A stretch of 64,000 bases of DNA from Gnetum montanum (lineage: Eukaryota; Streptophyta; Gnetopsida; Gnetales; Gnetaceae), in contig MNCI01016508.1 of assembly GCA_015680685.1 (NCBI GenBank), forward strand, positions 247,644 through 311,643, read 5' to 3'. Of this stretch, positions 10,952 to 21,989 are shown one piece after another. Under the pieces are notes generated by a model. That model was not told the origin of the DNA. It searched no databases and was given only the letters and a program-made list of their open reading frames with translations. The translations under genes were made by a program, and so were the position numbers. Every line of letters begins with the position of its first letter. Positions within the stretch are counted from its first letter, which is position 1.

Positions 10952-13790
10952 ATGACACGAAAGAAAAAATGTCTACGAGAAGGAGAAACCTTATAACCAT
11001 GGGAGAAATGATCCAAATCTAGAAGGGGTTAGCAAGAACAAGGCCAAGAACTACCTGAGGAAACTCATGTAACGAGACCTCTTTGTGAGTAGCCTGAAGT
11101 GGAATCTATCCAACAGATTCAAAAATAAGAAGTGCAAACCAAATAATCATAGAGAGGAGAAGTGCCTAGACCTGTGCCAAGGCTTGAGATCACTTTGACT
11201 TAAGTTTTCCTTAATATCATCAAGTCTTGAGAAATTCAATGATCCATTCTTCAGGAGATCAACTTCAGGCCATTTTTAAAGAAGGCTTTAGAGGATGTTA
11301 AGACTCAATTGCAAACCTTGCCCATGTGGCCAATCATCACATCCAGTTGGGAGTAGTACATGGAAGAAACATACCTCTTCTAGAATAATTGAAGACCAAG
11401 ATCCATAATGCAAATCAAGGACATTTAGATGTCTTATTTGGTAGAAGCTATTGCACAAGCACTTAGGTTGCCTGACATTGGAACATGGCTAGTAGAATTA
11501 TCCATGCAAGGAAACCCTAAGGTCAATAAGGAGTGAACCCAATGTTGCTACAGGGTAGACTATTAGGAGTATGATGCACTCACACCAATAGAGTGGATTT
11601 ATTTCAAGATTTTGGCCTATCACCTCAATCCAATGGTGAGGCCAATCAGGGTAACTACTTTCTCCACCCAAGCATGCACCACTCTAAGCAGGAAGTTTCC
11701 CATTAACCTTCCACAATTACTATACTTGGAGATTAAAAAACATTTCAAAAAAAAAATGAACGTGTAAGAAAGAGCTTTCCCTTTCCATGCCTTATCAGAA
11801 ATATTTTCAAGAGGGTAGGCATTGTTTACTACTCCAATGATACACTCGGGCATACTCCTTTAGCTTCATGGTTTGAGATTATGAAAGAGAAGATTCCAAT
11901 AATGACTTAATTAGAGGAGCTACCATCACAACCACCCACTCAAGAAACAACACTGAAGGCCTGCACAACCATGGAATGGTGGTGAAAAATCTAAGAAAAG
12001 CTCTTGAATGAATAAGAGTAGCAAGCAAGAATGAGCGGGACAGATCCATCTGTGTACTGGCCAGCAATGAGTCAGCTTAATAAGCTGGCCCAAATGGTTA
12101 GTTAGATGGAGAGGGGTGGCCCTATTTTCTCTGCCCAAAGGACTTAGCTACCTTCAAGGTCAGATCCAATGCTCAAGAGGTGACGGTGTCACTAGCAACA
12201 CATCATCTATTCCCAGAAATGTATAGGAATGTTGCCACTTTCTTGATGTGATTGGAGGAAGGTGAAGAGGTAATTGTCTTAGTGATGCAACATCAAGGAT
12301 AGGAGACAGTAGCAAAAGTAATGGCTGACCATGTAGCAGAAGCATTCAATGCACTCGTGACATCTATACCAGATGTATCTACACTTCAAGACATGCAAAC
12401 ATCCACAGACATAGTTAACAAGAAATTGAATGCATCCCAACACAAATAGTTGCTGGAACAACTGGTAGGAACCGAGCAACTAACTCCAGACATTTTTGAT
12501 CTTCCAAAAAACATCACCGTAACCTAGTCAAAGTTGCTAAATGCAAGGGGCAAACTAGAAATAGCCCAAGAGAAAAATCAACACTTGGCCATGGAGGTTG
12601 TCAAACTTCATGCCTGACTTGTGAAACAAGCACTCCTTAGCCTAGTAGTGAAAAGAGATGAAGCTATCAAATAGCTTCAAAAATGATTTCAAAAGGATGA
12701 AGAGGAGGCAGTGATGACCATCTTTAAATAATTCATAGTAGAAGCTAAAACTCACTCAATCAAAAAGTACTTGAATCAAATGTGCTAAGAGAATGAAGCA
12801 TTGACTGCACAAAATCATTGCCTGTGAAATGTTAATTCTTAGAAAGATCATATGCAAGAATTAATTCATTAATAGTAGGAGCATCTTGCCAGGGTAAACA
12901 ATAAATGGAGGAGATTGACCACAGAAAACTGTAATCTATCAATGCAAGAGGTACATATCTTGTTCTAGAAATTGGTCATTGAGATCATTGCCTAGAAAAA
13001 TGAAGCATTGAAATTTGAGAAAGTGAAAAATCAGTACAGGGACTAGGTCATTTTGCAAAAGGAAGGAAATGAAAAGAAAATTTAGATGGAAAAGGTAAAA
13101 CTGAATGAAGCCCTCTAGCAACTCCAACAAGAGAGAGAGATGTGGCAACCCATCGTTGATGGGATTGATGCCTATAACAAAGTAGAGATTTGCTTAAAGG
13201 AGTTGCAAATCAACAAAATGATAGAGTACATGGAGTTTGCAAATCTCTATTATGTAAACTTGGCAATGTTGACAACTGGATGACTATTACCAAAATTGGA
13301 GAAATAAGTGGCTAGCTCATATCTGCTATACGAGGCTGAGTTCATGCACCACAAAGATACCAAGCAGAGGCTTGAGACTACTAATGCTGAATTCAAAGTT
13401 CTCATAGGATGATTCAGAGATCAACAATCTATCACTGAGTACCTAGCCAAATGGATGAATTACTACCAAGAGCTAAAGAACATAGTGAGAGTGTTTGACA
13501 TTAAAAGCAAACAGTTTGCTGTCTAGTTTGTAAATGCTAAGGAGTTGTTTCTAATAATCCCATGTCCTTGGGATGTGCCTATTCCAACCCACATTGGGAA
13601 AGTTGCATGGATGGTGCATGATCTTAGGAGTAAGGAGAAGAAAATGAAAAATTGTTGGATGCTTTTTTCCTCCCTCCTAAAGTTGTAGTAGTAGCAGGAC
13701 AACTGCAACCACCTCAACCATTCCTGCATGAAGCTTGTGAAGGTCCCTAAGAGCCTCAGGAACCACCACCACCTAAGACCATTTGATCTT
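10952..13790 (+). pseudogene. A1 extra ORF downstream of integrase (PMD-like region plus coiled coil)
   Basis: A former ORF of about 2.8 kb starting at ATG 10952 (MTRKKK...), directly after an acceptor-like TGTGATTATAG. It stays in one frame to about 11745, shifts at a run of A, and shifts again before about 12300. An N-terminal Arg/Lys/Gln/Glu-rich segment is followed at about 11590-11815 by a region with IEWIYFKILAYHL, INLPQLLYLEI and FPFPCLIRNIFKRVGI. This resembles, by memory of the pattern, the plant mobile / putative plant transposon-protein domain. From about 12480 to 13400 the reading is Lys/Glu/Leu/Gln-rich and looks like long coiled coil. N1 carries a diverged homologue (34320-36884). 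It is not gag, pol or a recognisable envelope. Many stops. Confidence 0.6.
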
Positions 13791-14013
13791 CTCCAACAAG
13801 TTTTATATCATCAAGGAACGTGCTATCCATTTTTGAAGATTTGAGTCATGGTGTTCAATTTTGTGTCATAAACATCTTCATTTTATATAATGAGTTGATC
13901 CATACACTTCATTTTTTGCCAAGTTAGTCAGTTCATTTTGTTTGAAGAAAAGTTAGTCTATAATCCCATAGCTTCCCAATTTTTGTAAAATAACTCAAGG
14001 ACAAGTTTTCTTT

Positions 14014-14027
14014 TAGTCGTGCAAGTA
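14014..14027 (+). promoter_or_regulatory. A1 polypurine tract (decayed)
   Basis: GTCGTGCAAGTA precedes the 3' LTR at 14028. The same place in P2 reads CATGGGAGTA and in N1 CATGGGGGTA, so G-to-A and related changes have weakened the purine run here. Confidence 0.6.
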
Positions 14028-14966
14028 TGATGAGTCACATTCTGTTAGTTGCATCGACAAAACCTCATCGATGTTGCCTCATCGTCTAGGCCTTGTCAAT
14101 GAGGACTAGTTAACACATAATATCATGTGTTAACATGGCCCTATCAACATAGTGTCTATAGTGAGCCATAAATACATGTATGTAGCCGCATTTATGGCAT
14201 AAGTAAATTGTAGTTGTAGTAGAGCTCTTGCATTTTTTCCATTCAAAAGTTACAATTTTTTCCCTGAGTGCCTACAATAGGATTCATTGAGTATATGGAT
14301 CTTTATTTGAGCATTGTTGTACCTGAGCATGGTAGTGTGTGTGGCAATAAAGACGAGCTTTTTGATAAAACTTGCAACACTTTGGATAGATTAGCTATTT
14401 AATTTATGCATTTAATATTTACAATTATTTATTAAATGTTTCTAATTAGTTCTTAATTATTTTCTAGTTACTATGTTAATGAATCAATTAACCCAAATAG
14501 ATTACATACATAAGTACAACCACTTCAAGTGTAACATGTATTTTCTTGGTAATCCTAGTAGTGTTATTACTTGGTACGCCCAGTAGCATAGTGCTTGGTC
14601 ACCCAGTAGTAGATACATGAGTTCAGGACATGTATGGAAAGTGGGAATGGATACTTATGTTAGGATTATCTAAATGATTAGTTAATTAGTTAATTTAGAT
14701 TAGTTAATCAAATCCATTTGTATCTACAATATCAGCACCCAACTATAAAACATGAAAATGATAAAAATCAAATGTCTCAATTACACTTAACCATCTCAAC
14801 GAACATCACAAGTGTAATTGGGAATACAACAATTAACTTTAGGGCTAGATTCACTTCCTAAAGGACTAGTGCACTAAAAATGATAAAGTTCGCAAAATTC
14901 AACTAGATTGCATGTGAACACTTGTGATTTGTATGGTTGGACATAGGGGTACATCGCCACTCATCA
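14028..14966 (+). repeat. A1 3' LTR
   Basis: It starts TGATGAGTCAC and ends CACTCATCA. Same length (939 bp) and order as the 5' LTR: GGCC/CATCGA-type U3 block, TATA box (CCATAAATAC, about 14166-14175), triple CTTGGT repeat. It is followed by ATAGA, the right half of the target duplication. Confidence 0.9.
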
Positions 14967-16100
14967 ATAGACACCTTAGAATATGTTTAATAGTTTTCGT
15001 TAAACAACTTCAACATTATGTTTCATCTTTTGATTGATTTTGATTCCAAGGACTGATACCAACTTTTGCTTCTTTGATAAGCATCCTTGGAAAGCGCTTT
15101 AGCTTTTACCATTTGTTTTCAATGTTCTGTAAGGCTTGCACATCATGGAAGGCTTGTAGGTGATGCTACAAATATGCGTTATAGCCTCGCTCAAATTTAG
15201 GAATGTTTATCTCTAACCATTTAATCTGGTTATACCTTTGATGTAGATATTTATCATGCTTCTCTCGGCAAGCATCAATTCCTCATAAACATCATAGTCC
15301 TCATGGTCCTTGTCATGATGATGTATTCCTTGGCATTATCTACTATGCCTTCATTCATGATGATGCCCTTCTTCTAGTTCATTTCTACCATCTCTATGAT
15401 GGTTCCCTCTATCTTCTCCATCTTATCTATGATCACTTCCTATCTTGTCTTGGCCATGTTGACCCTCGTCAAAACTTGACAATAAGGATAAAGAAGATGA
15501 TGATGAAGAACTAAAAGAGTTATGCTAACTTGCTCTCCTTCTGTGATCCCTTTGATGTTCTATTGGTTGTTTATTAGAAGACTTTGGCCTTGAGATTCCC
15601 TTTATTCTAGATCATGTTCTTCCCTTTCCTTCATTATTTTCCAAGGATAAATGTAGTCATGGATGGTTCAACTCATCTTTATTGAGGGGTAAAAGATTTT
15701 AGCATTGAGATTTGCTAAATGGGTAATCAATGTCCTCCTTTTCTAACTAAGATGTTAAGTGAATAGGGGCTTCCTTTCCTTTAGAAGCCTCATAGTGAGC
15801 CTCCATAAATTTGTCTTTATGGAGCTAGGTCTTTATGGGCTAGTAATCCTTGGAGATTTTATAAGCTATTATGTAGTATGAAGCTACTGATTTGAGCCCT
15901 AGTTTCATCAACCCTACCATGAGCATCAGTGGCACTACTTAATTGAGTGGCAACATGATGTTACCCTCCAATTTTCTCCATTATAGTTATTCATGTTAGT
16001 GAAGAATAAAGGTAAAATCTAGATGATAGATATCTAGATGCTTATAGATAAATTTTATTTGCTATGGCATCTCATCTTAACTCTTTGTAGTTCTGTCACA
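14967..16100 (-). pseudogene. H1 gag, N-terminal part (continued after A1)
   Basis: Minus-strand continuation of the gag at 709-1612. Reading leftwards from 16100: N-terminal gag, a His/Asp/Gly-rich linker (about 15290-15480 on the + strand), then the start of the gag domain (around 15000-15200), which lines up by eye with N1 at 40535-40780. The reading would continue across the A1 insertion point into 1612. No long ORF is left. Confidence 0.65.
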
Positions 16101-16270
16101 TGTTCTTGTTGAATCATTAGTAAGTAGAGAATCTACCCTATGAGAATAAGATATATCTTAGTTTATAAGTATGTATTATAATAAAATATTATTCTTTATA
16201 TATAATAAATCATGTTAAGTTCTAACATTAATTTTTGAATGATCCTAACTATTTAAAACACTTGCACCAA

Positions 16271-16288
16271 TCCCTGGCAATAGTTCCA
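16271..16288 (-). promoter_or_regulatory. H1 primer binding site
   Basis: On the minus strand TTGGAACTATTGCCAGGGA follows the LTR end at 16290. It agrees with the tRNA-Asp-type site of the family apart from a few changes. Confidence 0.65.
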
Positions 16289-16289
16289 A

Positions 16290-17086
16290 TGATAAGTACT
16301 AAAGTAAAGCTATGCCTAACCATATGAAGCACAAGTGTTTACACATGATCCAATCAAATTTTATATACTGAGACTAGATGGGTATCTTAGATAGTCAAGC
16401 ATTAGATCATTGATTATTATCTTTCCAATCATACTTGTGTAGGCCCAAGTTGTATGGTTAAGTGTGATTGAGGAATATGATTGTATTTTTATTATTAAAA
16501 TATAAATATAATTATTTTATATACAAAGAATAGGCTTAATCGAACCTAGCATAGAGTATCCATCCTTGATTTTCTATATACATCCTAAACATGTGCTAAC
16601 ATTGCTAGGTTACAAAGTGATTCATTGTTGGATGTACTAAGTGATTCACTACTAGGATCACCAAGAGTTAATATGTTTATGCTTAAAATTGGTCATACTC
16701 ATAGGAACTGACTAAGTGCAATTGATTAAAATATTTGACTAATTACATGGAAAAATAAAGGAACAATTAAAGTAAATTGCAGGAAAGAAATTAAAGTGCT
16801 AGCCCAATGCTATAATGAACTAAACAAATCTTGGATTCATTTCTATCATGCAAGTGTATCTAGGTACAACAGGCACTCAAATGAAACTCCATACAATATA
16901 TTCAATTAACATTGTTGGCACTAAGTGGAAAAACATTCTAACTTTGTAGGAAAAAACTACAAGAGTCTAGCTACACAATGATCAAAAGGTATCATAAATG
17001 TAGTAGGTAGATGCGTTTATATAGGCATTATGAGGCTTACATCAATGTTATGATGTTGATGTGACTGACAGACATAGCATTCATCA
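16290..17086 (-). mobile_element. H1 5' LTR
   Basis: A 797-bp LTR in reverse orientation. The U5 end is at 16290 (ACTTATCA on the minus strand) next to the primer site. The U3 end is at 17086 (TGATGAAT on the minus strand). Near the U3 end are CACATCAACATC words and a TATA box (CCTATATAAAC, about 17017-17027). It diverges strongly in the middle from A1, N1 and R2, so it represents another subfamily. Its partner LTR is not in the window. Confidence 0.65.
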
Positions 17087-18028
17087 ATAGATATTATATT
17101 TTCATGAAAAATAAAGGTAGACTCTACAAATTAATCATGCACTAATGAGGGTAGAAAAAATAAATTATACAAGTTTTTAACTATAACATTAGAATGTTGT
17201 CTCAAATGGGTAGTCACAACATAAGAAAGAAACACATGTAACTCTTCTTCAAGGGCTCTTAACTTGCACAACCTACAAATGTGTTCTTTTTGGGGGAATT
17301 AAGTCCATCTTCCACTTTCAATTCTAAGATAATGAGAACTTTTAATTATTAATAATAGAAGTATTATTTGGTTATCTTAATGTTTCAAAAAATGTTTTTG
17401 ACAAAGTTATTTATAGAATAACAATCAATATTAAATGAGGTCGCGTGCATAGGAGTTGTTATGAGTAATAATTATTAACATTTTATTAAGTTTAACTTGT
17501 TATGGAAGAAAAAGCACAATTGTTACTTTCAATTCCCAAGGTAAAAATTAAAACAAAATGCTTATATTTACCTTTGGACATATAGCTAACATGAAGTTTT
17601 GGAAGAACTCAAGTAGAACATAAGAGTGTTAGGTCAACATATACATTAGAATTAAACATGTGAGATGCAAATCAAAAGAAAATTAAGAGATGTAATGTGA
17701 TGTAATAGTAATTGATATTAATTTTCATAATGGATTATTTATTTTTTACTATAATAAATAATTTTCATGCATATGATAATTTTTAAAAATAAAGTATATT
17801 TTAAATTAACATGCTATTCCCATAAATAATGGTTAAGAATTATCATGCAAATTCATTCACCCAAGTTATCATGTTTAGTGATAAAAATCCAAACATAGAA
17901 ATCTAAATTATAGACTCAATTCCACTAAACAAAGTTAAATATTAAGTTTTAAAAAAATCCATAAAATAAATTGCAATGAGTAAGGCTGAAATTCTTTCCA
18001 AAAATCCAACAAGACCACAATAACCGTA
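17087..18028. other. AT-rich stretch without recognised features
   Basis: About 0.94 kb between the H1 LTR and the copia element. No ORF, RNA gene or obvious repeat was recognised. It may be old intergenic DNA or an unrecognised repeat. Confidence 0.5.
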
Positions 18029-18605
18029 TGTAGCATGTGTTACACTCTAATGCGCTTTATGCATTAATTATGCATGAAAGTGGACACCATGCCCACTAAT
18101 GTGTTTTATGGGTTAGTTAATGCATGAAAGTTTCCACTATGCCCACTAACATGTTTTTATGGGTTAGTTAATGCATGAAAGTGGCCACCATACCCACTAA
18201 TGCATTTTTATGAGTTGATTAACACATCAAGGTGGTCTCCATATCTAGTAATGTAGTTTTTACCTGTTGGCATTGGGTCTCTTATGGTAACTGGTCGTGT
18301 GGCCTATAAATTCATTCTTGATGAGAGAACAAAAGCACCACAAATCACACCAAGATTGCAATTCCAGTCCCTTTCACAGATGCTTGAAGATTGCATACAC
18401 CATCATTGCAAAGTGCTCTTGTGAAAGAAGAATTAGAATGCCAAATTTAATATGAGGCATTAATAGCAGAGGTCAGTTCCATTTGCTCAAGAACTGGCCA
18501 TTTCCAGTTATTTATGCATGTGAATTTCTTATGCCATTTGCTTTTGCATTCTATACTTTGCTTACTTGTGCCATTTGGTTTTCTATAAAAAATGTTTTCC
18601 TTACA
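18029..18605 (+). repeat. C1 5' LTR with four 50-bp units
   Basis: TGTAGCATG...TTACA. It contains four imperfect tandem units of about 50 bp (about 18045-18250), each with a TTTATG..TTA.TTAATGCATGAAAGT-like core and ending in CCCACTAA or a variant. A TATA box (CCTATAAATT) is near 18302. It is one unit (50 bp) longer than its partner at 24033. Confidence 0.88.
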
Positions 18606-18607
18606 TT

Positions 18608-18619
18608 TGGTATTAGAGC
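18608..18619 (+). promoter_or_regulatory. C1 primer binding site (initiator tRNA-Met)
   Basis: TGGTATTAGAGC, one transition away from the TGGTATCAGAGC complementary to plant initiator tRNA-Met, two bases after the LTR. Confidence 0.85.
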
Positions 18620-19670
18620 ATTAGATCCCTATCTTAATGTGGTTTTTTATGATGCTGCAATTTGGAAACAATGTTTTTTAATATCTTTGTGTTTTGTAGT
18701 TTGAGAAAAATCACTCGCTTCTGGTTTTCGCCTAGTGAAAGACATTTCACTCACATTTTGTTGCATTCTTTTGCATCGTTGAACTAGAAAATAGAAACCA
18801 TTACTGATGTATATTTTCTTGTGTTATTTTGGGAAGCTAGCTTGGTTGTCCTATTTGCAATTTTTCTTCGTGCGACAGTCTACCATCTACATCGTTGGCC
18901 TACAATAGCCTATCATTATGTAAATGTTTTTAAAAGTTAAGCGTGATTTGGTTTAACTTAAGTAGTCTTAAGGCTAACAGATGTTTATTCCCTTTGCACA
19001 TACCTGCATTTTGTGAATTATGTATGCACATTTTCCATTTTGGCTTGCGTATCTAACATTCATCATTGTTATTATGATTTCTGCTATTTTTTTTCATGTC
19101 GACCAATGAATTAGCATCATTCTATAGGATTTTCTTTTGGCACTTTGGCCTCCACTTGGGCACATTGGGCTGGAATAATTGAATGAATTATGTTTATTCA
19201 ATGTTGAATTTGTAATTTATCAATTTTATGGATATTTTTGTATATGTGTGCATCATTTTCTGCATATGAATTATAACAAGTGATATATATAATTTTGTCC
19301 AATGAGAGGGTAGCCACAACATCTTTAATTATGCAAAATTATGTATTAAGAGCTTTTGGATCACATATGATACACAACATTAAAAATTATGATTAATCAT
19401 ATGTAATATGATAAAGTTTATCCCACAAGATTTTTTATTATATTTAATATGATTAATTAGGATGATATGTTAAATTATTTTTCTTAATCTACCCACAGGG
19501 ATTAAGAAAAGCAATATAATTTAATAGTTTCATCGTAAGGATATATGAATCTATTTGAATTAAAATTTATCCCATAGGAAATTTTATGTCATTTGATTCA
19601 TATTTTTCATGATTTACATTGGTAAACATGTCTTATGGTATTTTAACCTCAAATTTAGTGACATAAGCAT
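18620..19670 (+). other. C1 untranslated leader
   Basis: About 1 kb between the primer site and gag with no coding sequence recognised; AT-rich. Confidence 0.5.
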
Positions 19671-19675
19671 GTTTG

Positions 19676-20480
19676 ATTATGCAGTTATACAACCTATAAG
19701 CTACTTTGATTTTAAATGTGATATTCTTGAATTAAAGGGTGATAATTATAAGATGTGGAAGGAGATAATTCTTCTTTATTTAGGCTAGATGGACATTAAT
19801 TATGCTATCCATAAGGATGAACCACTTGCTATTAGAACAATCAACTGTCCAAATGATATTGGTAATTATGAAAAATGGGAGTGATCTAATTGCCTCTGTC
19901 CCATGCTAATAAAAACCAAGATCTCAGTTGGTATGCGTGATTCACTAGAACAGTATGACAATGTGCACGCTTTGTTAAAGGTCATTGATGAACAATTTGA
20001 GTCATCAAACAAAACATTGGCCAGCACCTTGATAATAAAGTTCTCATCCATGAAGCTCACTAAAATTCATGGTGTGCATGAGCACATCATGTAAATGAGG
20101 GATAGAGGGGCTCAACTCAAGACACTTGAAGTTGAGATGTCAGAATCTTTCCTTGTGAACTACATCTAAAACACACTCCCACTGTAGTATGAACCCTTTA
20201 AGATTTCTTATAACACACATAAGGATAAATGGTCAATTAATGAACTAATGACCATGTGTGTGTAAGAAGAGGGGAGACTTGCTATGGAAGTGAAAGAGAG
20301 TGTGCATCTGGCTACACAAGGAAAGAATAAAGGACAAGCCAAAGGCAAGTGGAAGGTCAAATTTCCTACACAAGATAATACTAAGAAGGAATCCAGATGT
20401 TTTTTCTACAAAAAGAAAGGGGACATAAAGAAGGATTGTTCTAAATATTATAAATGTCTTGAAAAGAAAGGTACTCAACT
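19676..20480 (+). pseudogene. C1 gag
   Basis: Copia-type gag read in one frame with stops: ELKGDNYKMWKE near the start, MDINYAIHKDEP, DSLEQYDNVHALLKVIDEQF, then a Lys/Gly-rich nucleocapsid. The zinc knuckle at about 20393-20440 reads CFFYKKKGDIKKDC: relative to CX2CX4HX4C the second Cys is Tyr and the His is Asp, so it would not bind zinc normally. At least four in-frame stops. Confidence 0.8.
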
Positions 20481-20720
20481 ACCACTTGTTTGTTTGAATC
20501 TAATATGGTTTATGTTGGTCATGACACATGGTGGATTGATTCTAGTTCTACAATCCATGTTACCAATTCCTTGTAGGGGTGAAAAACCTAAGGAAGCCAG
20601 TGGGAGGTGAGTCATGTATCTATTCAAGCAATAAGATGCACTCACATGTGAAGGCAATCAGAACATGGAAATTAGTTTTAAGTAATGGTTTTCCTTTAGA
20701 GGTGGAAAAGACATTTTATA
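20481..20720 (+). pseudogene. C1 protease
   Basis: Short remnant of the copia aspartic protease: HDTWWIDSSSTIHVTN near 20520-20565. The usual DSG is DSS, so the active-site loop is altered. The rest is frameshifted before the integrase region. Confidence 0.65.
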
Positions 20721-21985
20721 TTCCTAGTTTTTCAAGGAATTTAACTTGTATTTTAAGGCTTGTATTAGTGGGATTTTCCTTAAATTTTTTAGACACTATA
20801 TTTAGTTTATATTATAGATCTGAACTTATTGAAAATGGTACATTGACAAATGGTCTTTTCAAAATTAATTTGCAAAATGAAACTTCTTATACTTCTATGC
20901 ATGTTCATGCTAGCATTACGAGATGTGTTATGAATGATGAATCCTCTATGTTGTGGCATCGTAGATTAGGACATATCTCTATTAAAAGAATAAAGAGATT
21001 AGTAAATGATGGAGTACTTAGTACTCTAGATTTTACTGACTTTGACACTTGTGTGGACTGCATAAAGGGAACGCAGATCAATATGTCAAAGAAAAATGCC
21101 AAGAAGAGTTTAGACATATTAGAGATCATACATACAGATATTTGTAGTCTAGATATGGATGCATATGGTCAAAATTACTTCATTACCTTTATTGATGATT
21201 ACTCACAATATATGTATCTCTACCTACTTCATATCAAGAGCGAAGCTTTAGATGCCTTTAAGGTGTTTAAGGCTGAAGTAGAGAAACAATGTGATAAGCA
21301 AATAAAGATAGTGAGATCTGATAGAGGTGGTGAATACTACGGGAGATATACTGATGATGGATAAGCACCTCATCCATTTACTAAGTTTCTTCAAGAGCAT
21401 GGGATTGTTTCCTAGTACACTATGCTTGGTTCTCCAGACCAAAATGATGTGGTAGAAAAAAGATATCAAACATTATTGAACATGGTGCGAAGTATGCTTA
21501 GCAGCTCCAAGCTTCCTAAGTCCTTGTGGACTACAACTCTCAAAACGACGATGTATATATTAAACTGAGTTCCAACAAAGGCTATCTTAAAGACACCATT
21601 TGAATTATGGAAAGGTTGAAAATCGAGTTTGCGACATATGCATGTTTAGGGATACCCGTCTAAAGTAAGAGTCTATAATCCATAAGAAAAGAAGCTAGAA
21701 CCAAGGACCATAAGTGGGTACTTTTTTGGATATGATAAATGGTCTAAGGGATACAAATTTTATTGTCCATCACATACTACTAGGTTTGTGGAATCAAGGA
21801 ATGATCAATTTCTTGAGAATGACTTGATTAGTGGAAGCTAATGATCTTGGAACATTGTTCCTAAGATAAATCATGCAGATGCTCAACCCACTATTTTAAA
21901 TGATAGACTGACTACTGTGAACAATACATCTAGAGCACAAAGGTGTACTAAACAACAACTGGTCATTGAAGTTCCAAAAACTGCT
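20721..21985 (+). pseudogene. C1 integrase (pre-integrase region plus core)
   Basis: The first part lies in an open stretch 20579-21364. The HHCC zinc region is intact by eye: LWHRRLGHIS (two His) and CVDCIKG (two Cys). Core: IHTDICS gives the first Asp, a YNYF-like variant and FIDDYS follow, VRSDRGGEY gives the second Asp. The Glu region is VVEKRYQTLLN (about 21451-21483), after a stop at 21362. The integrase C-terminus (to about 21985) is interrupted, including stops inside the ELWKG and GYPSK motifs. The stops replace Gln, Trp or Arg. Confidence 0.85.
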
Positions 21986-21989
21986 GATC

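Larger units (their letters stand above)
1613..14966 (+). mobile_element. A1: complete Ty3/gypsy (Athila-like) retrotransposon with extra ORF
   Basis: A 13.35-kb element bounded by two LTRs of 939 bp each (1613-2551 and 14028-14966), both with TGATGAGT / ACTCATCA-type ends. The flanks are GTAGA on the left and ATAGA on the right, a 5-bp target duplication with one transition. It lies in H1 gag, which reads on across it. Order: LTR, tRNA-Asp-type primer site, gag, protease, RT, RNase H, integrase, 2.2-kb spacer, second large ORF, polypurine tract, LTR. Order and the lack of a chromodomain point to the Ogre/Tat/Athila branch; Athila-like is favoured by the primer site and the ORF after integrase. 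All coding parts carry many stops and some frameshifts, so it is not autonomous now. Confidence 0.9.

Noticed and set aside
1-17086. 1-708 and 16290-17086 as the LTR pair of one element (H1)
   Set aside because: Their U3 blocks and middle parts differ strongly, and no polypurine tract lies next to 708. 708 looks like the outer edge of another insertion.
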